Part shown: piece after piece, positions 8,331 to 15,723 of the stretch | Numbering within the stretch: the stretch's first letter is position 1 | How the letters are laid out: each line of letters begins with the position of its first letter | NCBI GenBank assembly: GCA_023388955.1 | Contig: JAEWFH010000129.1 | Coordinates: forward strand, 1-29,050 | Direction of reading: 5' to 3' | DNA: 29,050 bases | Source: Pseudomonadota bacterium | GTDB lineage: Bacteria; Pseudomonadota; Gammaproteobacteria; Xanthomonadales; Xanthomonadaceae | Program-made: the position numbers and the translations under genes | The notes under the pieces: model-generated | What the model was told of the DNA's origin: nothing | Databases searched by the model: none | What the model saw: the letters and a program-made list of their open reading frames with translations, nothing else

Positions 8331-9812
8331 GTGCCCGTCTTGAGCTTCCACGACCTTCGCTCGTTCCTGTCCCGGCTCGAGCATGACGGCCGCCTGGCGC
8401 GCGTCACCGAGCCGGTCGACCCGGACCTGGAAACCACCTCGTTGTGCCTGCGCGCGCTGCGCGAGCAAGGGCCGGCGCTGCTGATGGAACATCCGGTCGG
8501 CTCGGCGCACCCGATGCTGGGGAACCTGTTCGGCCATCGCGACCGCATCGAGGCCGCCCTGGCCGGCCGCCCGCTGGCCAGCCTGCGCGAGCTGGGCGAA
8601 CTGCTGGCCTCGATCCGCGAGCCGCGCTGGCCGTCCAACCTGCGCCAGGCCCTGTCGAGCTGGCCGGAACTGGCGCAGCTGGCCCACGTCGCCCCGCGCA
8701 CCGTGCGCGAGGCGGCCTTCAACGAGCAGGTGCTGGAACGCGGGGACCTCGACCTGGCCCGGTTGCCGATCCAGCGCTGCTGGCCGGGCGACGCCGGCCG
8801 CCTGGTCACCCTGGGCCTGGTGATCACCCGTGGCCCGGACAAGCCGCGGCAGAACATCGGCATCTACCGCATGCAGGTCATCGGCCGCGACCGGGTGATC
8901 ATGCGCTGGCTGCCGCACCGTGGCGGCGCGCTGGACTACGCGGACTGGAAGCGGGTCCATCCGGACCGGCCGTTCCCGGTGCTGGTGGCGATCGGCCCGG
9001 ACCCGGCGACCCTGCTGGCCGCGGTGGCACCGGTCCCGGACACGCTGTCGGAGTTCGAGTTCGCCGGCCTGCTGCGCGGCGAGCGCACGCGCGTGTGGCA
9101 CAGCGAGCGCACCGGCCTGGATGCGCCGGCGGGTGCGGAGATGGTGTTCGAGGGCGTGATCCATCCCGGCGATACCGCGCTGGAAGGGCCGTTCGGCGAC
9201 CACACCGGCTACTACAACGCACAGGACCACTTCCCGGTGCTGAGCCTGGAGCGCATGCGCCTGCGCAACGATGCGATCTACCAGGGCAGCTACATGGGCC
9301 GGGCGCCCTTCGACGAACCCTCGGTGCTGGCGATGGCGCTCAACGACGTGTTCGTGCCGCTGCTGCGCAAGGTGTTCCCGGAGGTGGTCGACTTCTACCT
9401 GCCGCCGGAGGCGTGCTCGTACCGCATCGCGGTGGTGTCGATCCGCAAGCAGTACGCCGGCCACGCGCGGCGGATGATGATGGGGGTGTGGTCGTACCTG
9501 CGGCAGTTCACCTACACCAAGTTCGTGATCGTGGTCGACGGGGACATCGACACACGCGACTGGTCGCAGGTGCTGTGGGCGATCTCGACCCGGGTCGACC
9601 CGGCGCGCGACACCATGCTGGTGGAGAACACCCCGATCGACTACCTCGACTTCGCCAGTCCGGTTGCGGGCCTCGGTTCCAAGCTGGGCATCGATGCCAC
9701 CAACAAATGGCCCGGCGAGACCAGCCGGGCCTGGAGCCAGCCGATCCGCCTGGATCCACGGGTCGAGCGCCGGGTTGACGCACTGTGGTCGCAGCTGCGC
9801 ACCGGGAAGTGA
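8331..9812 (+). CDS. ubiD: 4-hydroxy-3-polyprenylbenzoate decarboxylase
   Basis: A 493-residue UbiD-family decarboxylase that uses prenylated FMN (made by UbiX, not in this window) to remove the carboxylate from the prenylated benzoate in ubiquinone synthesis. The length matches E. coli UbiD. EGPFGDHTGYYN (about residue 285) carries the catalytic glutamates, and QNIGIYRMQVIGRD is the cofactor/Mn-binding region. The start is taken as GTG 8331; there is no clear Shine-Dalgarno, and TTG 8340 is a possible alternative. It is preceded by its own FNR-like box and followed after 12 bases by the box for ubiU. This puts a decarboxylase used in both the aerobic and anaerobic pathways among the anaerobic genes. 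Confidence 0.93.
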   Translation: MPVLSFHDLRSFLSRLEHDGRLARVTEPVDPDLETTSLCLRALREQGPALLMEHPVGSAHPMLGNLFGHRDRIEAALAGRPLASLRELGELLASIREPRWPSNLRQALSSWPELAQLAHVAPRTVREAAFNEQVLERGDLDLARLPIQRCWPGDAGRLVTLGLVITRGPDKPRQNIGIYRMQVIGRDRVIMRWLPHRGGALDYADWKRVHPDRPFPVLVAIGPDPATLLAAVAPVPDTLSEFEFAGLLRGERTRVWHSERTGLDAPAGAEMVFEGVIHPGDTALEGPFGDHTGYYNAQDHFPVLSLERMRLRNDAIYQGSYMGRAPFDEPSVLAMALNDVFVPLLRKVFPEVVDFYLPPEACSYRIAVVSIRKQYAGHARRMMMGVWSYLRQFTYTKFVIVVDGDIDTRDWSQVLWAISTRVDPARDTMLVENTPIDYLDFASPVAGLGSKLGIDATNKWPGETSRAWSQPIRLDPRVERRVDALWSQLRTGK

Positions 9813-9824
9813 TCCGGCCGGCAC

Positions 9825-9838
9825 CTGACCCAGGTCAA
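9825..9838 (+). promoter_or_regulatory. FNR/Anr-like box upstream of ubiUV
   Basis: CTGAC-CCAG-GTCAA. The centre at 9831.5 gives a class II start near 9873, with a -10-like GAGGAT at 9862-9867 and a 22-base leader to ubiU ATG 9895. The E. coli ubiUV operon is also known to be Fnr-controlled. Confidence 0.8.
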
Positions 9839-9894
9839 GGACGACATTGCTGAACGGGGGCGAGGATGCCCGCTCCTGTCCAGCGGGGAAGGCA

Positions 9895-10893
9895 ATGCAA
9901 CTGGTGTGTCCGGCCGGCAATCTGCCGGCATTGCAGGCGGCGGTCGACGCGGGGGCCAATGCGGTTTACGCCGGCTTCCGCGACCAGACCAACGCCCGGG
10001 CCTTCCCCGGCCTGAACTTCACCGACGCGGAACTGCGCGCCGGCATGCAGTACGCGCGCGCCAAGGGCGCCAAGGTTTACCTGGCGCTCAACACCTACCC
10101 GGACAGCGCGCGCCTGAAGCTGTGGCACGGCGCCGTCGACAAGGCCGCCGAGCTGGGCGCGGACGCGATCATCGCCGCCGAGATGGGCGTGCTCGACTAC
10201 GCCGCGCGCACCCATCCGTCGATGGCGCGGCACCTGTCGGTGCAGGGTTCGGCGACCACCGAGCCGGCGTTGCGCTATGCCTACGAACGCTTCGGCATCG
10301 CCCGCGCGGTGCTGCCGCGGGTGCTCTCGATCCAGCAGGTGGAGCGGCTGTGCGAGCGCTCGCCGGTGGCGATCGAGGTGTTCGCCTTCGGCAGCCTGTG
10401 CATCATGGTCGAGGGTCGCTGCCAGCTCTCCAGCTACGTCACCGGCGCCTCGCCCAACCGCCACGGCGTGTGTTCGCCGGCCAGCTTCGTGCGCTGGGAC
10501 GAGTTCGAGGACGGCAGCCGCACCGCCCGCCTCAATCACGTGCTGATCGACCGTTTCCAGCCCGCCGAGCCGGCCGGCTACCCGACCGTGTGCAAGGGCC
10601 GTTTCAACGTCGGCAACGAGATCTTCCACGCGCTGGAGGAGCCGACCAGCCTCAACACCCTGGAACTGATCCCGCGCCTGGCCAAGGCCGGCGTGGTGGC
10701 GCTGAAGGTCGAGGGCCGCCAGCGCGGCACCGCCTACGTGCGCGCGGTCACCCGCACCTGGCGCCAGGCCCTGGACCGCCACGCGGCCGCCCCCGACGGC
10801 TGGCAGCCCCGGCCGGAATGGCAGGACGCACTGTCGGCCCATGCCGAGGGCCACCAGACCACCCTCGGGCCCTACCACCGCTCCTGGCATTGA
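9895..10893 (+). CDS. ubiU: Oxygen-independent ubiquinone hydroxylase subunit UbiU (U32 family)
   Basis: A 332-residue U32-family protein; E. coli UbiU has 331. It forms a heterodimer with UbiV that hydroxylates ubiquinone precursors without O2. The [4Fe-4S] ligands fall at Cys169, Cys176, Cys193 and Cys233, essentially the E. coli positions (169, 176, 193, 232). The N-terminal QLVCPAGNLPALQAAVDAGA and the VEGRCQLS and RHGVCSPA segments are typical of the family. ATG 9895 is chosen because GGGGAAGG ends three bases before it and it reproduces the family length; an earlier in-frame start at 9847 adds 16 unconserved residues. ubiV follows after 23 bases. Confidence 0.96.
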   Translation: MQLVCPAGNLPALQAAVDAGANAVYAGFRDQTNARAFPGLNFTDAELRAGMQYARAKGAKVYLALNTYPDSARLKLWHGAVDKAAELGADAIIAAEMGVLDYAARTHPSMARHLSVQGSATTEPALRYAYERFGIARAVLPRVLSIQQVERLCERSPVAIEVFAFGSLCIMVEGRCQLSSYVTGASPNRHGVCSPASFVRWDEFEDGSRTARLNHVLIDRFQPAEPAGYPTVCKGRFNVGNEIFHALEEPTSLNTLELIPRLAKAGVVALKVEGRQRGTAYVRAVTRTWRQALDRHAAAPDGWQPRPEWQDALSAHAEGHQTTLGPYHRSWH

Positions 10894-10916
10894 GCGGATC
10901 GCAGGAATCGCACTCG

Positions 10917-11819
10917 ATGAAACTCAGCCTCGGCGCGCTGCAGTACTTCTGGCCGCGCGAACGCACCCTCGCCTTCTACCGCGAAGCCGCCCACTGGCCG
11001 GTCGACATCGTCTACCTGGGCGAGACGGTATGCAGCAAGCGCCGTGAGCTGGGCACCGGCGACTGGATCGAGCTGGCCCGCGAACTGGCGGCGGGCGGCA
11101 AGCAGGTGGTGCTTTCCAGCCTGGCGCTGATCGAGGCCGAATCCGAGCTGGGCGTGCTGGAGCGGCTGGTCGCCGACGGCGGCTTCTGGCTGGAGGCCAA
11201 CGACCTGTCCGCGGTCCAGGCCTGCCGCAGCGCCGGCCTGCCCTTCGTCGCCGGGCCCACGCTCAACGTCTACAACCACCACGCGTTGGCGATGCTGATG
11301 GAGGACGGGCTGCGGCGCTGGGTGCCCGGCGTCGAGCAGGGCCGCCAACTCATCACCGAACTGCGCGACGCGCTGCTGGCCGAAGGCGGCCGCATGCCGG
11401 AGCTGGAGGTGATCGCCTGGGGCCGGTTGCCGCTGTCGTTCTCGGCCCGCTGCTTCACCGCCCGCGCACTGGACGTGCCCAAGGACCGCTGCGGCTTCCG
11501 CTGCATCGACTACCCCGACGGCATGCCGCTGGCCACCCGCGAAGGCGAGTCCTTCCTGCGCATCAACGGGATCCAGATCCAGGGCGAGGAAGTCACCGAC
11601 CTGGGCCCGGAACTACCGGAGCTGCGCGCCCTGGGCGTGGACGTGCTGCGGATCTACCCGCAGGCCGAAGGCTGCCGCGAGGTGGTCGAACACTTCGACC
11701 TGGCGCGCACCTCGCCGGTCGCGCCGCCGCGGATCGGCGCACGCAACGGCTACTGGCATGGGGAGCCGGGCATGCGCGCCGGGCACTCGCAGCCGACTGC
11801 GGTGGAGCAGGCGGACTAG
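10917..11819 (+). CDS. ubiV: Oxygen-independent ubiquinone hydroxylase subunit UbiV (U32 family)
   Basis: A 300-residue U32-family partner of UbiU. The four cluster cysteines are Cys39 (GETVCSKRREL), Cys179, Cys192 and Cys196. This reproduces the E. coli UbiV pattern (39, 180, 193, 197), with the C-x12-C-x3-C spacing intact. N-terminal KLSLGALQYFWPRE and SFSARCFTARAL are also characteristic. The start is ATG 10917, with AGGA upstream. It is co-transcribed with ubiU. Its stop lies 6 bases from the stop of convergent nadB, and no hairpin separates them. Confidence 0.95.
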   Translation: MKLSLGALQYFWPRERTLAFYREAAHWPVDIVYLGETVCSKRRELGTGDWIELARELAAGGKQVVLSSLALIEAESELGVLERLVADGGFWLEANDLSAVQACRSAGLPFVAGPTLNVYNHHALAMLMEDGLRRWVPGVEQGRQLITELRDALLAEGGRMPELEVIAWGRLPLSFSARCFTARALDVPKDRCGFRCIDYPDGMPLATREGESFLRINGIQIQGEEVTDLGPELPELRALGVDVLRIYPQAEGCREVVEHFDLARTSPVAPPRIGARNGYWHGEPGMRAGHSQPTAVEQAD

Positions 11820-11825
11820 CCCGGA

Positions 11826-13283
11826 CTAGGCCAGGGCCAGGGCGGCGCCGGCGGCATCCGAGCGCCAGTGCGCGCCCAGGCTCCCGCGGCGCTGCACGGC
11901 CGCGCTGAGGATCCCCGCGCACAGCCGTGCCTGCCAGCCGTCGCGGGACCCGCCCTTCGCCGCGGCCAGGGCGGCGTGCAGGTCACGCGCATTGCGGACC
12001 GGTCCGGCCGCGCGCCACATCGCCAGCGCCAGGCGCTCGCGCTCCGCCTTGCCCAGGCCAGCGCCCAGGCGTACCTCGCGCCCGCGGCCTGCCGGAACGG
12101 TGTGCACGCCACCTGCCAGGTGGCCGCCCAGCCGGCGCCCGAACACCACCGCCTCCAGCAGCGAGTTGCTCGCCAGCCGGTTGGCCCCATGCACGCCGGT
12201 ACACGCCACTTCGCCGACCGCGTACAGGCCCGGGACACTGGTACGCCCGAGCGCATCGGTCGCCACCCCGCCCATGTGGAAGTGCGCCGCGGGCGTCACC
12301 GGGATCCGCTGCTTGCGTGGATCCAGGCCGTGCGCCAGGCAACGGGCGAGCACGGTGGGGAACTCGCGCGGCCAGTCGATCCCCAGTCCCCGTGCGTCCA
12401 GCCCGACCGGCCCCTCGCGGGCGGCCTCCAGGACCGCGCGGGCAACGACGTCCCGCGGGGCCAGGTCGCCCCGCGGATGCACGCCGCGCATCACCGGCCA
12501 GCCGTCCGCCGCCACCAGCCGGGCGCCGGCACCGCGCAGCGCCTCGGTCACCAGCGGCAGGGTGTGGCCGGGGACGTCCAGCGCGGTGGGATGGAACTGC
12601 ACGAACTCCAGGTCGCGCACCCGGGCGCCGGCGGCCATGGCCAGGGCCAACCCGGCGCCGTCGGCACCGGCCGGGTTGGTGGTCCGCGCGAACAGGGCGC
12701 CGATCCCACCGGTCGCCAGCACGACTCCGGACGCCTCGACCCACTCGCCTGCGGAAGCGCCCGCAGCCTGGATGTGGACCCCGGCCACCTCCCCACCGCG
12801 CAGGACCAGCCCGTTCGCCTCCACCCCGCCCCGCCACTGCACGTGCGGGGCCGCGCCCATCGCGGCCGCCAGTGCCTCCACGATCCGCGCGCCACTGGCG
12901 TCCCCGCCCCCATGGACGATCCGCGCCCGGCCGTGCCCGCCCTCGCGCCCGAGCCGCAGTCCACCGTCGTCGTCCCGGTCGAAGGCGACGCCATGGGCGA
13001 GCAGCCAGCCGATCGCCGCCGGCGCGGCGGCGGCCAGCAACTCCACCCGGCCGCGGTCGTTGTGCCCCACCCCCGCCGCGAGGGTGTCGGCGACGTGGTC
13101 GGCGACCCGGTCGCCGGGCCCCATCGCCGCCGCGACCCCGCCCTGGGCCAGTTCGCTGGCGCTGCCACCCCCCTGGTGGCCGCGGCCGAGCAACAGCACC
13201 GGGCGGGGCGCGGCGGCCAGTGCGGTGCACAGCCCGGCCACGCCACTGCCGACCACGACCAGCGGCGCCTCCCCTCGCGCCAC
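11826..13283 (-). CDS. nadB: L-aspartate oxidase
   Basis: A 485-residue FAD enzyme that oxidises L-aspartate to iminoaspartate, the first step of de novo NAD synthesis. It can pass electrons to fumarate or quinone when oxygen is absent. The N-terminal VVVGSGVAGL is the FAD dinucleotide-binding motif. FVQFHPTALDVPG, HFHMGGVATDALGRTSVPGLYAVGE and GANRLASNSLLE are the conserved active-site and FAD segments. The start is GTG 13283, five bases after the nadA stop; longer in-frame starts would overlap nadA. It is somewhat shorter than the usual 510-540 residues because the C-terminal helical part is reduced. It is the last gene of the ubiT-nadA-nadB run. Confidence 0.93.
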   Translation of the reverse strand: MARGEAPLVVVGSGVAGLCTALAAAPRPVLLLGRGHQGGGSASELAQGGVAAAMGPGDRVADHVADTLAAGVGHNDRGRVELLAAAAPAAIGWLLAHGVAFDRDDDGGLRLGREGGHGRARIVHGGGDASGARIVEALAAAMGAAPHVQWRGGVEANGLVLRGGEVAGVHIQAAGASAGEWVEASGVVLATGGIGALFARTTNPAGADGAGLALAMAAGARVRDLEFVQFHPTALDVPGHTLPLVTEALRGAGARLVAADGWPVMRGVHPRGDLAPRDVVARAVLEAAREGPVGLDARGLGIDWPREFPTVLARCLAHGLDPRKQRIPVTPAAHFHMGGVATDALGRTSVPGLYAVGEVACTGVHGANRLASNSLLEAVVFGRRLGGHLAGGVHTVPAGRGREVRLGAGLGKAERERLALAMWRAAGPVRNARDLHAALAAAKGGSRDGWQARLCAGILSAAVQRRGSLGAHWRSDAAGAALALA

Positions 13284-13288
13284 GGCGT

Positions 13289-14326
13289 TCAGACCCGTTC
13301 CCGGCGCCCCACCGCCAGCATCCGATCCAGTGCGGCCCGGGCACGGTCGATCACCTCCGGCGCGATGGTGATCTCGTGCCGGTTCTCCACCAGCGCCGCG
13401 TGGATGTTGGGCAGGGTGATGCGCTTCATGTGCGGGCACAGGTTGCAGGGCTTGATGAACTGCACCTGCGGGAACTGGTCACGCAGGTTGTCGGCCATCG
13501 AGCACTCGGTAACCATCGCCACCCGCTCCGGCTTCTCCTTCTCCAGCCAGCGGCCCATGGCGCTGGTGGAACCGACGAAGTCGGCCTCGGCCAGCACCTC
13601 CGGCGCGCACTCGGGGTGGGCGACGATCTTCGCCTCGAAGCGCTCGCGGGTATGCCGGGCCTCCTGCGCGGTGAACTTCTCGTGCACCTCGCAGGTGCCG
13701 TTCCACAGCACCAGCTCGACCCCGGTCTGCGTGGCCACCCAGCTGCCCAGGTAACGGTCCGGGAGGAAGATCACCCGGTCGCTGCCGGTCTCGGCGGCCA
13801 TCGCCTCGACCACCTGCACGGCATTGGCCGATGTGCAGCAGGCGTCGGACTCGGCCTTCACCTCGGCGGAGGTGTTGGCGTAGCTGACCACCGGCACGCC
13901 CGGATGGGCGGCACGCAGCGCGCGCACGTCGGCACCGGTGATCGAGGAGGCAAGCGAGCAGCCGGCCGCCAGGTCGGGCAGCAGCACGGTCTTGTGCGGA
14001 GCGAGGATCTTCGCGCTCTCGGCCATGAAGTGGACGCCGCACAGTACGATCAGGTCGCTGTCGCAGTCGGCGGCGGCCTGGGCCAGCGCCAGCGAATCGC
14101 CGGTGATGTCGGCCACGCCGTGGAAGATCTCCGGCGACTGGTAGCTGTGGGCCATGATCACCGCGCCACGCTGCTTCTTGAGCGTGTTGATGGCGTCGAC
14201 CCACGGCAGGTGCAGCGGCACCTCCATGCACGGGATCAGCTGCTCGAGCTTGTGCACCAGCGGGGCGTACTCGGTTTCAAGCCCCTCGCGCCAGCGCGGC
14301 GCGGCCGGGACGGCGACTGCATTCAT
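13289..14326 (-). CDS. nadA: Quinolinate synthase
   Basis: A 345-residue enzyme that condenses iminoaspartate with dihydroxyacetone phosphate to quinolinate, using an oxygen-sensitive [4Fe-4S] cluster. Conserved segments are AHSYQSPEIF, LCGVHFMAESAKIL, CCTSANAV, FLPDRYLG, WNGTCEVHEKF, GSTSAMGRWL and CNLCPHMKRITL; three of the cysteines in them should hold the cluster. The start is ATG 14326 with AGGAA at proper distance. It begins 16 bases after the ubiT stop and ends five bases before nadB, so the three are very probably one operon. nadC is not in the window. Confidence 0.96.
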   Translation of the reverse strand: MNAVAVPAAPRWREGLETEYAPLVHKLEQLIPCMEVPLHLPWVDAINTLKKQRGAVIMAHSYQSPEIFHGVADITGDSLALAQAAADCDSDLIVLCGVHFMAESAKILAPHKTVLLPDLAAGCSLASSITGADVRALRAAHPGVPVVSYANTSAEVKAESDACCTSANAVQVVEAMAAETGSDRVIFLPDRYLGSWVATQTGVELVLWNGTCEVHEKFTAQEARHTRERFEAKIVAHPECAPEVLAEADFVGSTSAMGRWLEKEKPERVAMVTECSMADNLRDQFPQVQFIKPCNLCPHMKRITLPNIHAALVENRHEITIAPEVIDRARAALDRMLAVGRRERV

Positions 14327-14342
14327 CCGGAAGTTCCTGGGG

Positions 14343-15206
14343 TCAGTGCCCGCGGTGGGCGGCGCGCGCGGCGCGGGCCAGGCGGGCACCGCGGTTGAGG
14401 GCGATGCGCAGGCCGAGCGGGATTGCCTCCCACGGCAGCCGCTCAAGCAGGTTGCGTACGGTCAGGCCAAGCTCGGTGTCGCCGGTCAGCTCCAGCCGGC
14501 GCTGGAAGAACAGCGTGTCCGCGTCCTCCAGCCGGCTGGCCAGCAGCAGCAGGTCGGTGGCGTCGCCGCGCACGCTGGCCTCGGCCTTGCCGTCGACTAC
14601 GGCCAGCGCGTCGCCGCGCAGTTCGACCACCCACGACAGGCCCAGGTCGCGGACTTCGATGCCGAGCCTGCGCCCACGCATGAAGTCCAGGTCGCCGCCG
14701 TCCAGCGACGGCTTCAGTACCCGCGCCATCGCGGACTCGAGCAGGCGCCGCTGGCGGTGGGCGGGGATCGCGCGCAGCAGCGGTGCCAGCCGCCGTGGCG
14801 GTGGGAGCAGGCGCAGCGCGCGGCGGGCGCCGGCAGCGGCCGGCCCGGTGTCGGTGGTGGTATGCATGGCGGACGCGATGATCCCCCCACGGGTACCGGG
14901 CCGGCCTTGATCCAGGTCAGGTTCCAGCCCCTGTCGCCGGCGTGCGTCGGCGACCGCCACGGCCAGCGCCGCGTCGGCGGTGTCCGGTTCGACCCCGAAG
15001 CGCACCGCCAGCCGCCGTGCCCGTCCATGCACCCGCGCCTCCCGGGCCGGGTCGCTCGCGGGCAGGCCGGCGTAGTGCTTGGCACGCCCGGCGCGTACCG
15101 CCAGGCGGCCGCGCGCGCCCAGCAGCGCAAGCTGCAGGGTGTCGATGGCATCGATGGCCGCGCGGACGCCGGCCAGTGCGGGCCGGTGCGGGTCGGGTAA
15201 CTGCAT
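14343..15206 (-). CDS. ubiT: Chorismate mutase (AroQ)-UbiT fusion, O2-independent ubiquinone synthesis
   Basis: One continuous 287-residue frame from ATG 15206, which has GGAGG five bases upstream. Residues about 9-93 align without gaps to the E. coli AroQ chorismate mutase domain. Arg15, Arg32, Lys43, Asp52, Arg55, Glu56 and Gln92 match the catalytic Arg11, Arg28, Lys39, Asp48, Arg51, Glu52 and Gln88; only Ser84 is replaced (by Ala88). A linker (94-113) leads to residues 114-287, an SCP2-domain protein like UbiT, the lipid-binding accessory protein of anaerobic ubiquinone synthesis. From internal ATG 14867 the UbiT part is 174 residues, the E. coli UbiT length. That ATG has no clear Shine-Dalgarno but lies just after an internal FNR-like box, so separate UbiT may also be made. 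The mutase part has no stop of its own. nadA and nadB follow. Confidence 0.85.
   Translation of the reverse strand: MQLPDPHRPALAGVRAAIDAIDTLQLALLGARGRLAVRAGRAKHYAGLPASDPAREARVHGRARRLAVRFGVEPDTADAALAVAVADARRRQGLEPDLDQGRPGTRGGIIASAMHTTTDTGPAAAGARRALRLLPPPRRLAPLLRAIPAHRQRRLLESAMARVLKPSLDGGDLDFMRGRRLGIEVRDLGLSWVVELRGDALAVVDGKAEASVRGDATDLLLLASRLEDADTLFFQRRLELTGDTELGLTVRNLLERLPWEAIPLGLRIALNRGARLARAARAAHRGH
14907..14920 (-). promoter_or_regulatory. FNR/Anr-like box inside the chorismate mutase-ubiT frame
   Basis: Read on the minus strand it is CTGAC-CTGG-ATCAA. It lies in the linker between the two domains. A -10-like GATCAT (14883 down to 14878) sits about 33 bases from its centre. A class II start would fall near 14871, four bases before UbiT ATG 14867, giving a nearly leaderless UbiT-nadA-nadB transcript. 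Confidence 0.6.
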
Positions 15207-15250
15207 GGCGCCTCCAGGCGCCATCATCACGACGGGGCGGCGCGCGGTAC

Positions 15251-15264
15251 CTGACCTGGGTCAG
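15251..15264 (-). promoter_or_regulatory. FNR/Anr-like box upstream of the chorismate mutase-ubiT gene
   Basis: CTGAC-CTGG-GTCAG, with half sites that are exact inverted copies of each other. It is in the 89-base gap between queD and the fusion gene. The centre at 15257.5 predicts a start near 15216, about ten bases before ATG 15206. Confidence 0.72.
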
Positions 15265-15295
15265 GCCGGGGCGAAGTCGCCCGCGGGGGCTACGC

Positions 15296-15658
15296 TCAGC
15301 CGCGGTAGCGGCAGCCGGAGGTGCAGGTCTCGTGGACCACGATCTCCGACAGTTGCGGCAGCACCGGCTTGAGGTGGTCCCAGATCCACACCGCCAGGCG
15401 CTCGCTGGTCGGATTCTCCAGGCCCTCGATCTCGTTGAGGTAGTGGTGGTCCAGCTGCCGGTACAGCGGCTGGAAGGCGGCCTTGATGTCCGCGTAGTCC
15501 ATCACCCAGCCGGTATCGGGCTGGAGTTCGCCCTCGACGTGGATCTCGATCCGGAACGAATGGCCGTGCAGCCGGGCGCACTTGTGCCCCTCGGGCACGT
15601 TGGGCAGGCGGTGGGCCGCCTCGAGGGTGAATGCCTTGAAGATCTCCATCGGTCGCAT
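15296..15658 (-). CDS. queD: 6-carboxy-5,6,7,8-tetrahydropterin synthase
   Basis: A 120-residue enzyme that converts dihydroneopterin triphosphate to 6-carboxytetrahydropterin, an early step towards queuosine in tRNA. His16, His31 and His33 (LHGHSF) are the zinc ligands and Cys27 (GHKCARLHGH) the catalytic cysteine. These positions equal those of E. coli QueD when ATG 15658 is used, which also has GGAG five bases upstream; ATG 15649 would be three residues shorter. Glu at HETCTSGC near the C-terminus is the conserved acid. It is divergent from the fnr/anr gene. A place in the anaerobic programme is not evident, and it may simply be a neighbour. Confidence 0.95.
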   Translation of the reverse strand: MRPMEIFKAFTLEAAHRLPNVPEGHKCARLHGHSFRIEIHVEGELQPDTGWVMDYADIKAAFQPLYRQLDHHYLNEIEGLENPTSERLAVWIWDHLKPVLPQLSEIVVHETCTSGCRYRG

Positions 15659-15723
15659 TGTAGCTCCCGCCCGACGGACTCCGGCACATGTGCGCCGGGC
15701 CCCGGCATGGCACCATTGCGGCA

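Noticed and set aside
11811..11829. Short direct repeat GGACTAG at the convergent ends of ubiV and nadB.
   Set aside because: Two 7-base copies containing the stop codons of both strands; too short to claim an attachment site or element.
11868..14398. Long plus-strand frames (up to 823 codons) across nadB and nadA.
   Set aside because: Low-complexity Pro/Arg/Ala-rich translations opposite conserved NadA and NadB; no ribosome-binding site or family motif.
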